6,284 nucleotides of DNA from Sphingobacteriales bacterium. GTDB taxonomy: Bacteria; Bacteroidota; Bacteroidia; Chitinophagales; Chitinophagaceae. The position numbers and the translations under genes were made by a program. Below, piece after piece: positions 1 through 5,826 of this stretch. How positions within the stretch are numbered: the stretch's first letter is position 1; each line of letters starts with the position of its first letter. Location of the stretch: NCBI GenBank assembly GCA_947472965.1, contig CANJEF010000084.1:1-6284 (forward strand), given 5' to 3'. The notes under the pieces were generated by a model. That model made no database searches. It had not been told where the DNA came from and worked only from the letters and a program-made list of their open reading frames with translations.

Positions 1-115
1 TTGAAGTAAATCCATCCATTTTAAATTTCCCCTTCAACCTGGCCTTGTAAAAAACCCCATTGCTCCCTTTCACTACATACCAACTTCCGGTGGATTTATA
101 AACAATGCCTTTCAT
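1..115 (-). CDS. rsgA: RsgA, ribosome small-subunit-dependent GTPase (5' part only, cut by the left edge)
   Basis: Only the first 38 codons are present, read leftwards from an ATG at 115; the frame is open to the window edge. The peptide begins MKGIVYKSTGSWYVV and continues with a GVFYKARLKGKFK stretch, which matches the start of the N-terminal OB-fold domain of Bacteroidota RsgA as I recall it. RsgA (YjeQ) is a circularly permuted GTPase that binds the 30S subunit late in assembly; the GTPase and zinc-binding parts lie outside the window, so they cannot be checked. The start codon is 22 bases after the nadE stop on the same strand and no promoter is seen in that gap, so co-transcription with nadE is likely. 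There is no Shine-Dalgarno site, as is normal in this phylum. The identification rests on a short peptide, but the match is characteristic. Confidence 0.8.
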   Translation of the reverse strand, partial: MKGIVYKSTGSWYVVKGSNGVFYKARLKGKFKMDGFTS

Positions 116-137
116 ATTGAATACAAGTTATACATAA

Positions 138-1850
138 CTAACTTAAATAATGCGCCACAATCGGCAAACGCCTTCCTACACCAAAGGCCTTTGTACTGAC
201 CCTAATAATAGGACAAAACTGGTTTCGTTTGTACTCGTTCATATTTACCATCTTAAGCACTTTTTTCACCAATGCGGCATCCATACCTGCTTCAATTATT
301 TCCTTGGGCCCTTTTCTTTTTTCAATATACAGGTAAAGTATTTTATCGAGTATGGAATAATCGGGAAGACTATCGCTATCTTTTTGATTGGGACGCAACT
401 CTGCGGAGGGCTCTTTGCTAATGATATTTTGAGGAATTACAATTCCATTTCGATTCATGTATTCAGCCAAGGCATAAACCTGCGTCTTGTAAAGATCACC
501 CAGGATACTCAAACCACCAGCCATATCACCGTATAAGGTACCATAGCCTGTTGCCAACTCACTTTTATTGGAGGTGTTTAACAACACATAGCCGAATTTA
601 TTGGCAATGGCCATTAATAGATTTCCCCGGCTACGGCTTTGGATATTTTCCTCTGCCACGCCAAATGCAGTCCCACTAAAAAGTGGATCTAACACTGACA
701 AGAAGTTATCATATAATTTTTCTATGGGAAGTATATGGTATGGATTACCAAGGATTTTACTAAGCTCCATGGCATCATCAACAGAGTGGCTACTTGAAAA
801 AGAAGATGGCATCAAAACAGACACCACATTTTCTGCACCAAGGGCCTCAACAGCCAATGCCAATACTAACGCAGAATCAATACCACCGCTACTTCCAAGT
901 ATTGCTTTTGTGAATCCAAGCTTCCCGAAATAATCTGTAATGCCAAGTATCAATGCATCATGGATTTGGGCAATATTGTGTTTATCTTTTAAATAGGGCA
1001 ATATGGTATTGGCATCTTCAGCATGAACGAATCTCATATTTTCATCCAAACCAAGATGTTGATTTTCCTCATTCAGATGAGATTGCGAATACAAAGCATC
1101 TGTATCAACCAGTAAAGAATCTTCTTCAAATGCCTTTAAACGGGCTTGCATCTTCCCATTGGCATTAAACACCATGCTATTACCATCAAATATGATTTCA
1201 GTATGTGCCCCCACCGTATTGCAATAGATCATAGGCAGTTTATACTTCAACACATTTAACCGCACAACTTCAATACGGTCCTCGTCATGGTCAAAGTCAA
1301 ATGGGGAAGCAGAAATGTTAATCATTAGGTCGGGTGACTGCAGCATCAATTTATCCATTGGACACACCCTATACAATGGATTATCTCCCAAGTTCCAAAT
1401 GTCTTCACAAATGGTAAGTGCAATTCGTTTGCCCTTAAACTCAATTACATTCCAATCGTAAGCAGGCTCGAAATACCGATATTCATCGAAAATATCATAG
1501 TTGGGTAAAAGAGATTTATGAGCAGTACCCTGTATCTTCCCATTGTAAAGCAAAAGGGCAGAATTCAATAAGTCCTTTCCCTCAACCTGTGGATTCCGGG
1601 TTGGAGCGCCAACGATTATGCCGATATTATTGGAATGTACTGCAAGCGCTGCTATTGCTTCCTCAACCTGGTTAATAAAATCCCTGAATTCAAGAAAATC
1701 CCTTGGAGGATAGCCACAAACAGAAAGCTCAGAAAAAACGACCAAATCAGCACCCTTTCCCTTTGCAAGCTCCACCGATTGAAGCATCTTTTCCGTATTG
1801 AAGCTAAAATTACCAATGTGATAATTTTGTTGAGCGATAAAAACCTTCAT
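138..1850 (-). CDS. nadE: Glutamine-dependent NAD+ synthetase
   Basis: A 570-residue cytoplasmic enzyme that makes NAD+ from nicotinic acid adenine dinucleotide, ATP and glutamine, the last step of NAD synthesis. Two domains are visible. Residues 1 to about 270 form a nitrilase-type glutaminase with the Glu-Lys-Cys triad at E41 (in FSELSVCGYPP), K112 (HKSLLPNYDIFDE) and C148 (ICEDIW). Residues about 285 to 570 form the ATP-dependent amide ligase, with the PP-loop SGGIDS at 321-326, the TSNKSELATGYGT block from 426 and SKEPSAELRP from 478. The length fits the shorter bacterial two-domain form rather than the roughly 680-residue mycobacterial type. The ATG at 1850 gives the expected family start, MKVFIAQQNY. 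Several plus-strand frames inside it are only shadows. It is followed closely by rsgA and diverges from gldB. All catalytic residues are intact. Confidence 0.96.
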   Translation of the reverse strand: MKVFIAQQNYHIGNFSFNTEKMLQSVELAKGKGADLVVFSELSVCGYPPRDFLEFRDFINQVEEAIAALAVHSNNIGIIVGAPTRNPQVEGKDLLNSALLLYNGKIQGTAHKSLLPNYDIFDEYRYFEPAYDWNVIEFKGKRIALTICEDIWNLGDNPLYRVCPMDKLMLQSPDLMINISASPFDFDHDEDRIEVVRLNVLKYKLPMIYCNTVGAHTEIIFDGNSMVFNANGKMQARLKAFEEDSLLVDTDALYSQSHLNEENQHLGLDENMRFVHAEDANTILPYLKDKHNIAQIHDALILGITDYFGKLGFTKAILGSSGGIDSALVLALAVEALGAENVVSVLMPSSFSSSHSVDDAMELSKILGNPYHILPIEKLYDNFLSVLDPLFSGTAFGVAEENIQSRSRGNLLMAIANKFGYVLLNTSNKSELATGYGTLYGDMAGGLSILGDLYKTQVYALAEYMNRNGIVIPQNIISKEPSAELRPNQKDSDSLPDYSILDKILYLYIEKRKGPKEIIEAGMDAALVKKVLKMVNMNEYKRNQFCPIIRVSTKAFGVGRRLPIVAHYLS

Positions 1851-1925
1851 GAAGCAAAATTGAGGAATCTAACCGAATAAACGTTAAAATAAAACACAGC
1901 CTTCCAATTAATTTCCCCTTTAGTT

Positions 1926-1933
1926 TATTTTTG
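1926..1933 (+). promoter_or_regulatory. Candidate -7 element of the gldB promoter
   Basis: The octamer TATTTTTG fits the Bacteroidota -7 consensus TAnnTTTG exactly. It sits 45 bases before the gldB ATG at 1979, which would give a leader of roughly 40 bases. No TTG or TTTG is found at the usual 17 to 23 base spacing upstream, so the -33 half is missing or weak. In such AT-rich DNA one octamer match may be chance. The site covers the alternative TTG start at 1931, which argues against that longer start. Confidence 0.45.
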
Positions 1934-1978
1934 TTCAACATTATAATAAAAAACCATCATTTGAATCACATTCCCATA

Positions 1979-3010
1979 ATGAGAAAATATTTGTTTACTG
2001 GCATCTTATTGATGATGATGGCTTGCAATAATAATGATAGTAAGCCTAATACAGCTAACATCAATATTTCGTTTGAGCTAAAAAGATTCGATAAGGACTT
2101 CTTTGCCATCGATACAATGAAAATGGATTCTTCATTGAATCAACTGAAGATTGCCTATCCGGAGTTTCTTGCTGATTACTTAGATCGTATCATTGGAATT
2201 GACCGATCAGATAGCAACAATGAAAATCAGATCAAGTTATTTATTCATGATTATATGCCAATCCACGATTCAATATCAAAAATTGAAAAGGGCATTGCAA
2301 TGGCTTACGATGAAAATATGGAGGCACTAAAGCGTGTGAAATATTACTTTCCCGCTTATCAACTGCCAAAACAATTCATCACTTTTATTGGGCCAATGGA
2401 TGCATTTGCCAATACACCTACGGGAGGTCATGGGGATATTATCACTAGCTATGCAATATGCAGCGGACTTCAATTGCACCTGGGATCGGAATCAAGTTTT
2501 TACCAATCTGAACTTGCCAATCAATTATATCCAAGCTATATCTCTCAAAGATTCAATACAGATTTCATTGCCATCAATTGCATGAAGAATATCATTGATG
2601 ACATATATCCACCTAAATATATTGACCTAAGTTTATTGGACATCATGGTTGACCAAGGGAAGCGAATGTATTTATTGGACCTGTTATTGCCCGACACAAA
2701 ACCAGAATTAAAATTGGGCTATACCAAAGAACAGCTCAATGGCTCAATGGAAAATGAAGCGTTTATCTGGAATTTTTTTACTGAAAACAACCTATTGTAT
2801 GAAAAGGATCAAATAAAGATGCGTTCATTTATTGGCGATGGGCCCAATACACAGGAACTCGGGGAGGGCTCGCCAGGATTCATTTCACTATTTGTAGGGA
2901 AGCAAATCATTCATAAATACATGAAACTGAATCCTGAAACATCAATTGAAAAATTACTTTCGATGAATGCTTCTACCTTACTTACTGAATCAAAATACAA
3001 ACCCAAATAA
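1979..3010 (+). CDS. gldB: GldB-family gliding-motility lipoprotein
   Basis: A predicted lipoprotein of 343 residues. The signal peptide MRKYLFTGILLMMMAC has basic residues at 2-3, a hydrophobic core and a lipobox cysteine at position 16, followed by NNND. The frame is open back to a TTG at 1931, but that would put 16 polar residues before the signal peptide, so the ATG at 1979 is chosen. The body resembles GldB: a YPSYISQRF segment near residue 185, LLPDTKPELKLGYTKEQL near 237, ENEAFIWNFFTENNLLY, the conserved SPGFISLFVGKQIIHKYM near 298-315, and a terminal ESKYKPK. In Flavobacterium johnsoniae GldB is a lipoprotein required for gliding, and gld proteins are tied to type IX secretion; homologues also occur in non-gliding Bacteroidota, so motility is not implied. 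gldC, its partner in flavobacteria, does not follow. The 3' end overlaps the convergent desaturase gene. Confidence 0.85.
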   Translation: MRKYLFTGILLMMMACNNNDSKPNTANINISFELKRFDKDFFAIDTMKMDSSLNQLKIAYPEFLADYLDRIIGIDRSDSNNENQIKLFIHDYMPIHDSISKIEKGIAMAYDENMEALKRVKYYFPAYQLPKQFITFIGPMDAFANTPTGGHGDIITSYAICSGLQLHLGSESSFYQSELANQLYPSYISQRFNTDFIAINCMKNIIDDIYPPKYIDLSLLDIMVDQGKRMYLLDLLLPDTKPELKLGYTKEQLNGSMENEAFIWNFFTENNLLYEKDQIKMRSFIGDGPNTQELGEGSPGFISLFVGKQIIHKYMKLNPETSIEKLLSMNASTLLTESKYKPK

Positions 3011-4104
3011 TCAACCAATAACGTTTTTCCAAATTGCGGACGTTGTCCCATGCTGTGCATGAAACGCACATGTGAGGCAATGGCGGAACGTGTTGTAGGG
3101 AAATTGATATAATGAAGCTCAAACTTATCACAGGTTTCCTTTACAATCTTGCTGATTGCAGGATAGTGAATATGGCTAATTCTCGGGAACAAATGATGTT
3201 CAATCTGGTAATTCAATCCACCAACAAACCAGGTTACAATTTTATTTTTTGAAGCAAAATTAGCGGTTGTCTTTACCTGGTGAACAGCCCACTCGTTTTC
3301 GATCTTCATTGGATCCAATCCTGCGGATTGAAACTCCGCGTGTTCAACAACGTGTGCCAACTGGAAAACAAAGGCCAATGTTAAGCCCAATGTAAACTGA
3401 CTGATGAAGAAACCGGCCAACCATCCTTTCCAACCGATTAAAAACAATGGCAGAACAATATAAAAGCCGATGAAAAAAACTTTACCAGCCCAAAAAGTAA
3501 CATGATCGCTCAATGTCATTTTTTTGAGGGGGGTGGTATAAATTCTGCTTTTGAAATACTTGATATAATCGGTGAAGAACATGAAAAGAGATGTGAATCC
3601 ATAAAGGATGAACATATATGTACTTTGGAAACGATGCATGGGCTTCCAAGGTTGTGTGCTGCACTCGCGCATGAAAGGCATGTTGTTGATGTCATCGTCT
3701 ACTCCATCTATATTGGTATAGGTATGGTGAATAATGTTGTGTTTCAATTTCCAAAGGAATGCATTGCCACCAAGAAAGTTATTGGTGAGTCCAAAAACTT
3801 CGTTCACCCAATTTTTTGTTGAGAAGCTTCCATGGCAAGCATCATGCATCACATTAAAACCAATGGCAGTCATGTTCAAGCCGAACAAAACCCACAAGAA
3901 AGAAGACAAAAGCCAGTGCATATCTACAAGCATCAATACTGCATACAACGCAATCATGCTTGGAATCAATATCATTGTTTTTCCGTACAATTTCCAATTG
4001 CCCGTTTTTTTAAGCCCGCTTTTCTCAAAATAACCATCCACTTCTGTTTTCAATGCATTGAAAAAAACCCTGTTCTTGTTGTTGAACGTAACTTTGTAAT
4101 TCAT
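2911..4104 (-). CDS. Membrane fatty-acid desaturase (acyl-CoA / front-end type)
   Basis: An integral membrane di-iron desaturase of 397 residues that would introduce a double bond into fatty acyl chains. All three histidine boxes are present: HDACH at 87-91, HNIIHH at 122-127 and QIEHH at 300-304, plus HVVEH at 251-255. Hydrophobic segments fall near residues 43-83, 162-180 and 205-250, in the usual two-pair arrangement. Glutamine in place of the first histidine of box three is typical of front-end (delta-5/delta-6, linoleoyl-CoA type) desaturases, but no cytochrome b5 domain is fused here, so the electron donor must be separate. Regiospecificity cannot be read from the sequence. The ATG at 4104 gives a normal family start (MNYKVTFNNKNRVFF). 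The conserved part ends near residue 360; about 35 more residues run antisense into gldB. It lies 68 bases downstream of apaG on the same strand and may be co-transcribed. Confidence 0.92.
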   Translation of the reverse strand: MNYKVTFNNKNRVFFNALKTEVDGYFEKSGLKKTGNWKLYGKTMILIPSMIALYAVLMLVDMHWLLSSFLWVLFGLNMTAIGFNVMHDACHGSFSTKNWVNEVFGLTNNFLGGNAFLWKLKHNIIHHTYTNIDGVDDDINNMPFMRECSTQPWKPMHRFQSTYMFILYGFTSLFMFFTDYIKYFKSRIYTTPLKKMTLSDHVTFWAGKVFFIGFYIVLPLFLIGWKGWLAGFFISQFTLGLTLAFVFQLAHVVEHAEFQSAGLDPMKIENEWAVHQVKTTANFASKNKIVTWFVGGLNYQIEHHLFPRISHIHYPAISKIVKETCDKFELHYINFPTTRSAIASHVRFMHSMGQRPQFGKTLLVDYLGLYFDSVSKVEAFIESNFSIDVSGFSFMYL

Positions 4105-4167
4105 GTTGTTGGTTTGCCTTAACGATATAATTGCACAGTAAAATTAGCTCTAATTACACAATAAAAT

Positions 4168-4194
4168 GGCTCTTAATTCCTTTTGAAAGGAGCC
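4168..4194 (-). terminator. Weak stem-loop spanning the apaG stop codon
   Basis: GGCTC at 4168-4172 pairs with GAGCC at 4190-4194, and inside it CTT and AAG close a small loop, leaving a 7-base bulge. Read on the minus strand, the stem is followed by ATTTTATTG, a poor U-tract. It could slow or partly end transcription between apaG and the desaturase. The short stem and broken T-run keep this uncertain. Confidence 0.25.
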
Positions 4195-4559
4195 TCCATT
4201 TGAAAAACAGGAATTTCCACTTCAAACTTCTTCTTTGTTTCTACGTTTTCCATCAAATACGTGCCATACATTTGTCCCAATTCAGACTTGAGATTGCAAC
4301 CAGAAATATATTGGTATTTTTCATTGGGTGCTATAATTGGCTGAACTCCAATAACTCCCTCTCCCTCTACTTCCCTCTTTTCAGTGCTGCTATCTTTGAT
4401 ATACCAATGTCTCCTCAATAACTGAACAGAATAAGAGTTGTTGTTTTCAATGCTTACTCGGTAAGCAAACATGAATTCACGCTGCTGGGGATTGGAATAA
4501 TCCGGCTGGTAGAATTGCTCAACACTAATTTTAACCCCTTCTGTTACTGCAGACTCCAT
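4173..4559 (-). CDS. apaG: ApaG domain protein (CorD)
   Basis: A small soluble protein of 128 residues with the single ApaG domain, an immunoglobulin/fibronectin-III-like beta sandwich. The family core is plain: FAYRVSIENN, then VQLLRRHWYIKDS, REVEGEGVIGVQPIIAPNE, YISGCNLKSELGQMYGTY, and a C-terminal EVEIPVFQMEAPFK. In enterobacteria apaG (corD) mutations alter cobalt resistance and magnesium efflux; the biochemical role is still unclear. The frame extends upstream to 4604, but the ATG at 4559 (MESAVTEGVKISVEQFYQP) is preferred: it gives the usual family length and start, and a strong promoter match lies inside the extra 15 codons. Its neighbours are the desaturase downstream and a divergent DUF1080 gene; neither suggests a shared pathway. 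Confidence 0.93.
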   Translation of the reverse strand: MESAVTEGVKISVEQFYQPDYSNPQQREFMFAYRVSIENNNSYSVQLLRRHWYIKDSSTEKREVEGEGVIGVQPIIAPNEKYQYISGCNLKSELGQMYGTYLMENVETKKKFEVEIPVFQMEAPFKRN

Positions 4560-4574
4560 CGTGTTTGGTTTAAC

Positions 4575-4604
4575 CAAATGTAAAACAATATCAAATAAAA
4601 TCAA
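4575..4604 (-). promoter_or_regulatory. Bacteroidota-type promoter of apaG
   Basis: On the minus strand, TTG (complement of 4602-4604) is followed after 19 bases by TACATTTG (complement of 4575-4582). This is an exact fit to the TTG-N19-TAnnTTTG promoter of this phylum. Transcription would begin around 4568-4570, leaving a leader of only about 10 bases before the ATG at 4559. The promoter sets the translation start, because the longer reading frame to 4604 would not be fully transcribed from it. Confidence 0.6.
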
Positions 4605-4751
4605 CTTATAAAAATCGAATCCACATCATTAATAACACCTCTAACACTGCTTTGTTTGATTTTTTTTATTAACCTGAGTTTAAAAGTGCTCAGAGAAAGC
4701 TTTTTTTTATGTTTTATGATTAACTTAATTAAAAATTAACAACCCCTTGCC
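4605..4751. promoter_or_regulatory. AT-rich divergent intergenic region before the DUF1080 gene
   Basis: This 147-base gap separates the apaG promoter from the DUF1080 gene. On the plus strand TATGTTTT at 4708-4715 matches seven of eight positions of the -7 consensus, with no TTG at the right distance. An imperfect stem-loop candidate, CTGAG (4674-4678) with CTCAG (4689-4693), precedes a run of eight T at 4701-4708. The sequence just before the ATG is rich in A and T, as expected for Bacteroidota initiation without a Shine-Dalgarno site. Confidence 0.3.
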
Positions 4752-5495
4752 ATGAAAAAGAATATTTTAACGCTTCTAGGAATTATTTCAGCACTTTTTG
4801 CATTTGCTCAACCCCGTACAGGTGATCCAAAATTAACTGAAGTTTGGTCTCCTGTGCCTTCAATAGTAACCCCTGGTAAAACTGCACACGATGCACCCTC
4901 AGACGCAATCGTACTGTTCAATGGTACTGATTTTTCTGCATGGAATGGAAAGGGCGGACAAACTCCAACATGGGCTATTTCCGATGGTTCCATGACGGTT
5001 GCAAGAGGTGCAGGGATGATTACTACCAAACAATCCTTTGGTGATTGTCAACTCCATATCGAATGGAGAGCACCCTCTGAAGTAAAAGGTGAAGGACAGG
5101 GAAGAGGAAATAGTGGAATTTTTTTGATGGATAAATATGAACTGCAGGTGCTAGATAGTTATAATAACAGCACATATTCAAACGGACAAGCTGCAAGCAT
5201 TTACAAACAACTAATCCCACTCGCTAATGCAAGCAGAAAACCAGGAGAATGGCAAAGCTATGATGTGATTTTTATTGCACCGCGCTTCAATAAAAATGGA
5301 CAGATTCTTTCACAAGCCCGCATCACAGTGATTCATAATGGTGTACTTGTACAAAATAATGCAAGCATCTGGGGAGGAACAGAATATATTGGTATTGCTA
5401 ATTACAGTCAACATGGAGCAAAAGGACCAATCAGCTTACAAGACCATGGTGATCAAGTAAGCTTTAGAAATATCTGGATTAGGGAACTGGAATAA
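4752..5495 (+). CDS. Secreted DUF1080 (3-keto-disaccharide hydrolase family) protein
   Basis: A 247-residue exported protein. Residues 1-19 are a Sec signal peptide with a signal peptidase I site AFA|Q at 19/20, so the mature protein starts with Gln, likely cyclised. It has no lipobox. Residues about 50-247 are one DUF1080 domain, a concanavalin-like jelly roll: LFNGTDFSAW at 55-64, WAISDGSMTV, FGDCQLHIEWRAP, GNSGIFL from 119, YELQVLDSY from 129, PGEWQSYDVIF from 164, and the closing GPISLQDHGDQVSFRNIWIREL. Pfam calls this family 3-keto-disaccharide hydrolase; members are abundant in Bacteroidota and Planctomycetes and are linked to glycan breakdown. The exact substrate cannot be told, and no SusC/D genes, oxidoreductase or other sugar genes lie beside it here. 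It is probably transcribed alone, starting divergently from apaG. Confidence 0.9.
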   Translation: MKKNILTLLGIISALFAFAQPRTGDPKLTEVWSPVPSIVTPGKTAHDAPSDAIVLFNGTDFSAWNGKGGQTPTWAISDGSMTVARGAGMITTKQSFGDCQLHIEWRAPSEVKGEGQGRGNSGIFLMDKYELQVLDSYNNSTYSNGQAASIYKQLIPLANASRKPGEWQSYDVIFIAPRFNKNGQILSQARITVIHNGVLVQNNASIWGGTEYIGIANYSQHGAKGPISLQDHGDQVSFRNIWIRELE

Positions 5496-5603
5496 TTCTA
5501 ACTTCCTTGGGTGTTAAAGGTTAGCTGAAAAGAATGAGCTGAGTATATGAATGTCACTAGATGCCAGAAAACCATGAATGTGAAAAGCTCATATTATTTA
5601 CTT

Positions 5604-5691
5604 TTTTATTCCACCACCCCGGCGCTCATTCGTCTGCACCTTTGGTGCAGCCTCATTCTCGCCACCCCTCCTATCCAGGCGGGGAATAAAA
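5604..5691. repeat. GC-rich palindromic element, REP/MITE-like
   Basis: The ends are a perfect 9-base inverted repeat, TTTTATTCC (5604-5612) and GGAATAAAA (5683-5691). The centre is a perfect 7-base-pair hairpin with a 3-base loop, CTGCACC-TTT-GGTGCAG (5634-5650). GGCG (5621-5624) pairs with CGCC (5660-5663) around it, leaving two 9-base arms that both contain CTCATTC. CCACCCC occurs twice (5614-5620, 5662-5668). A second hairpin, CCCCTCC with GGCGGGG (one mismatch), fills 5665-5684. From 5611 to 5684, 49 of 74 bases are G or C, against AT-rich flanks. This design suggests a dispersed non-autonomous repeat; only one copy is visible here, so repetition is inferred. Confidence 0.6.
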
Positions 5692-5775
5692 TTGTATAAT
5701 AACCTAATTCTAGTTAACTGAATTTAAGGAGTAAAAAATCCAATTTAAACAACAACCATGCTTTTACAAAATATT

Positions 5776-5805
5776 AAATCCCTGCAAATTCTTGTAGGGA
5801 TTTTT
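5776..5805 (+). terminator. Intrinsic terminator stem-loop, possibly bidirectional
   Basis: AAATCCCTGCAA (5776-5787) pairs over all 12 positions with TTGTAGGGATTT (5792-5803), allowing one G-U pair, around the loop ATTC. A T-run at 5801-5805 follows on the plus strand. On the minus strand the stem lies about 20 bases after the mfd stop and is followed by a less uniform ATTTAATATTTT. It could end mfd transcripts from the right, and plus-strand transcripts from the DUF1080 gene or from an unknown start in the gap. Confidence 0.7.
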
Positions 5806-5826
5806 CATTTGGATAATCAATAAAAA

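Larger units (their letters stand above)
5496..5826. other. 331-base gene-free region between the DUF1080 gene and mfd
   Basis: No convincing coding frame is present. The first 108 bases show nothing clear beyond a weak CTAAC/GTTAG pairing after the DUF1080 stop. Then comes a GC-rich palindromic element (5604-5691), an AT-rich stretch with AAGGAG at 5726-5731, and a terminator-like stem-loop (5776-5805). The genes on both sides point into the region, so it acts as a convergent 3' spacer. Confidence 0.7.

Noticed and set aside
150..1168. Plus-strand open frames of 71 to 128 codons opposite nadE
   Set aside because: They lie fully antisense to a complete, well-conserved gene and show no recognisable domain or promoter.
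1931..1978. A 16-codon upstream extension of gldB from a TTG
   Set aside because: It would bury the lipoprotein signal peptide behind polar residues, and it overlaps a promoter-like octamer.
3502..4122. Plus-strand open frames of about 100 codons opposite the desaturase
   Set aside because: They are shadows of the desaturase codons; their composition and lack of family features argue against real genes.
4674..4708. CTGAG/CTCAG stem-loop followed by a run of T, considered as a terminator
   Set aside because: The stem has only five pairs with a 10-base loop, the T-run starts 8 bases later, and no plus-strand gene ends nearby.
4808..5220. Minus-strand frames of 65 and 73 codons inside the DUF1080 gene
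   Set aside because: They are antisense to a clear signal peptide and domain sequence and have no supporting signals.
5695..5700. TATAAT, resembling a sigma-70 -10 box
   Set aside because: The main sigma factor of this phylum uses TAnnTTTG, and TATAAT is common by chance in AT-rich DNA.
5758..5823. A 21-codon frame starting MLLQNIKSLQ, considered as a leader peptide
   Set aside because: No gene lies downstream on that strand to be attenuated, AAGGAG is too far away (27 bases), and the frame merely crosses the terminator stem.
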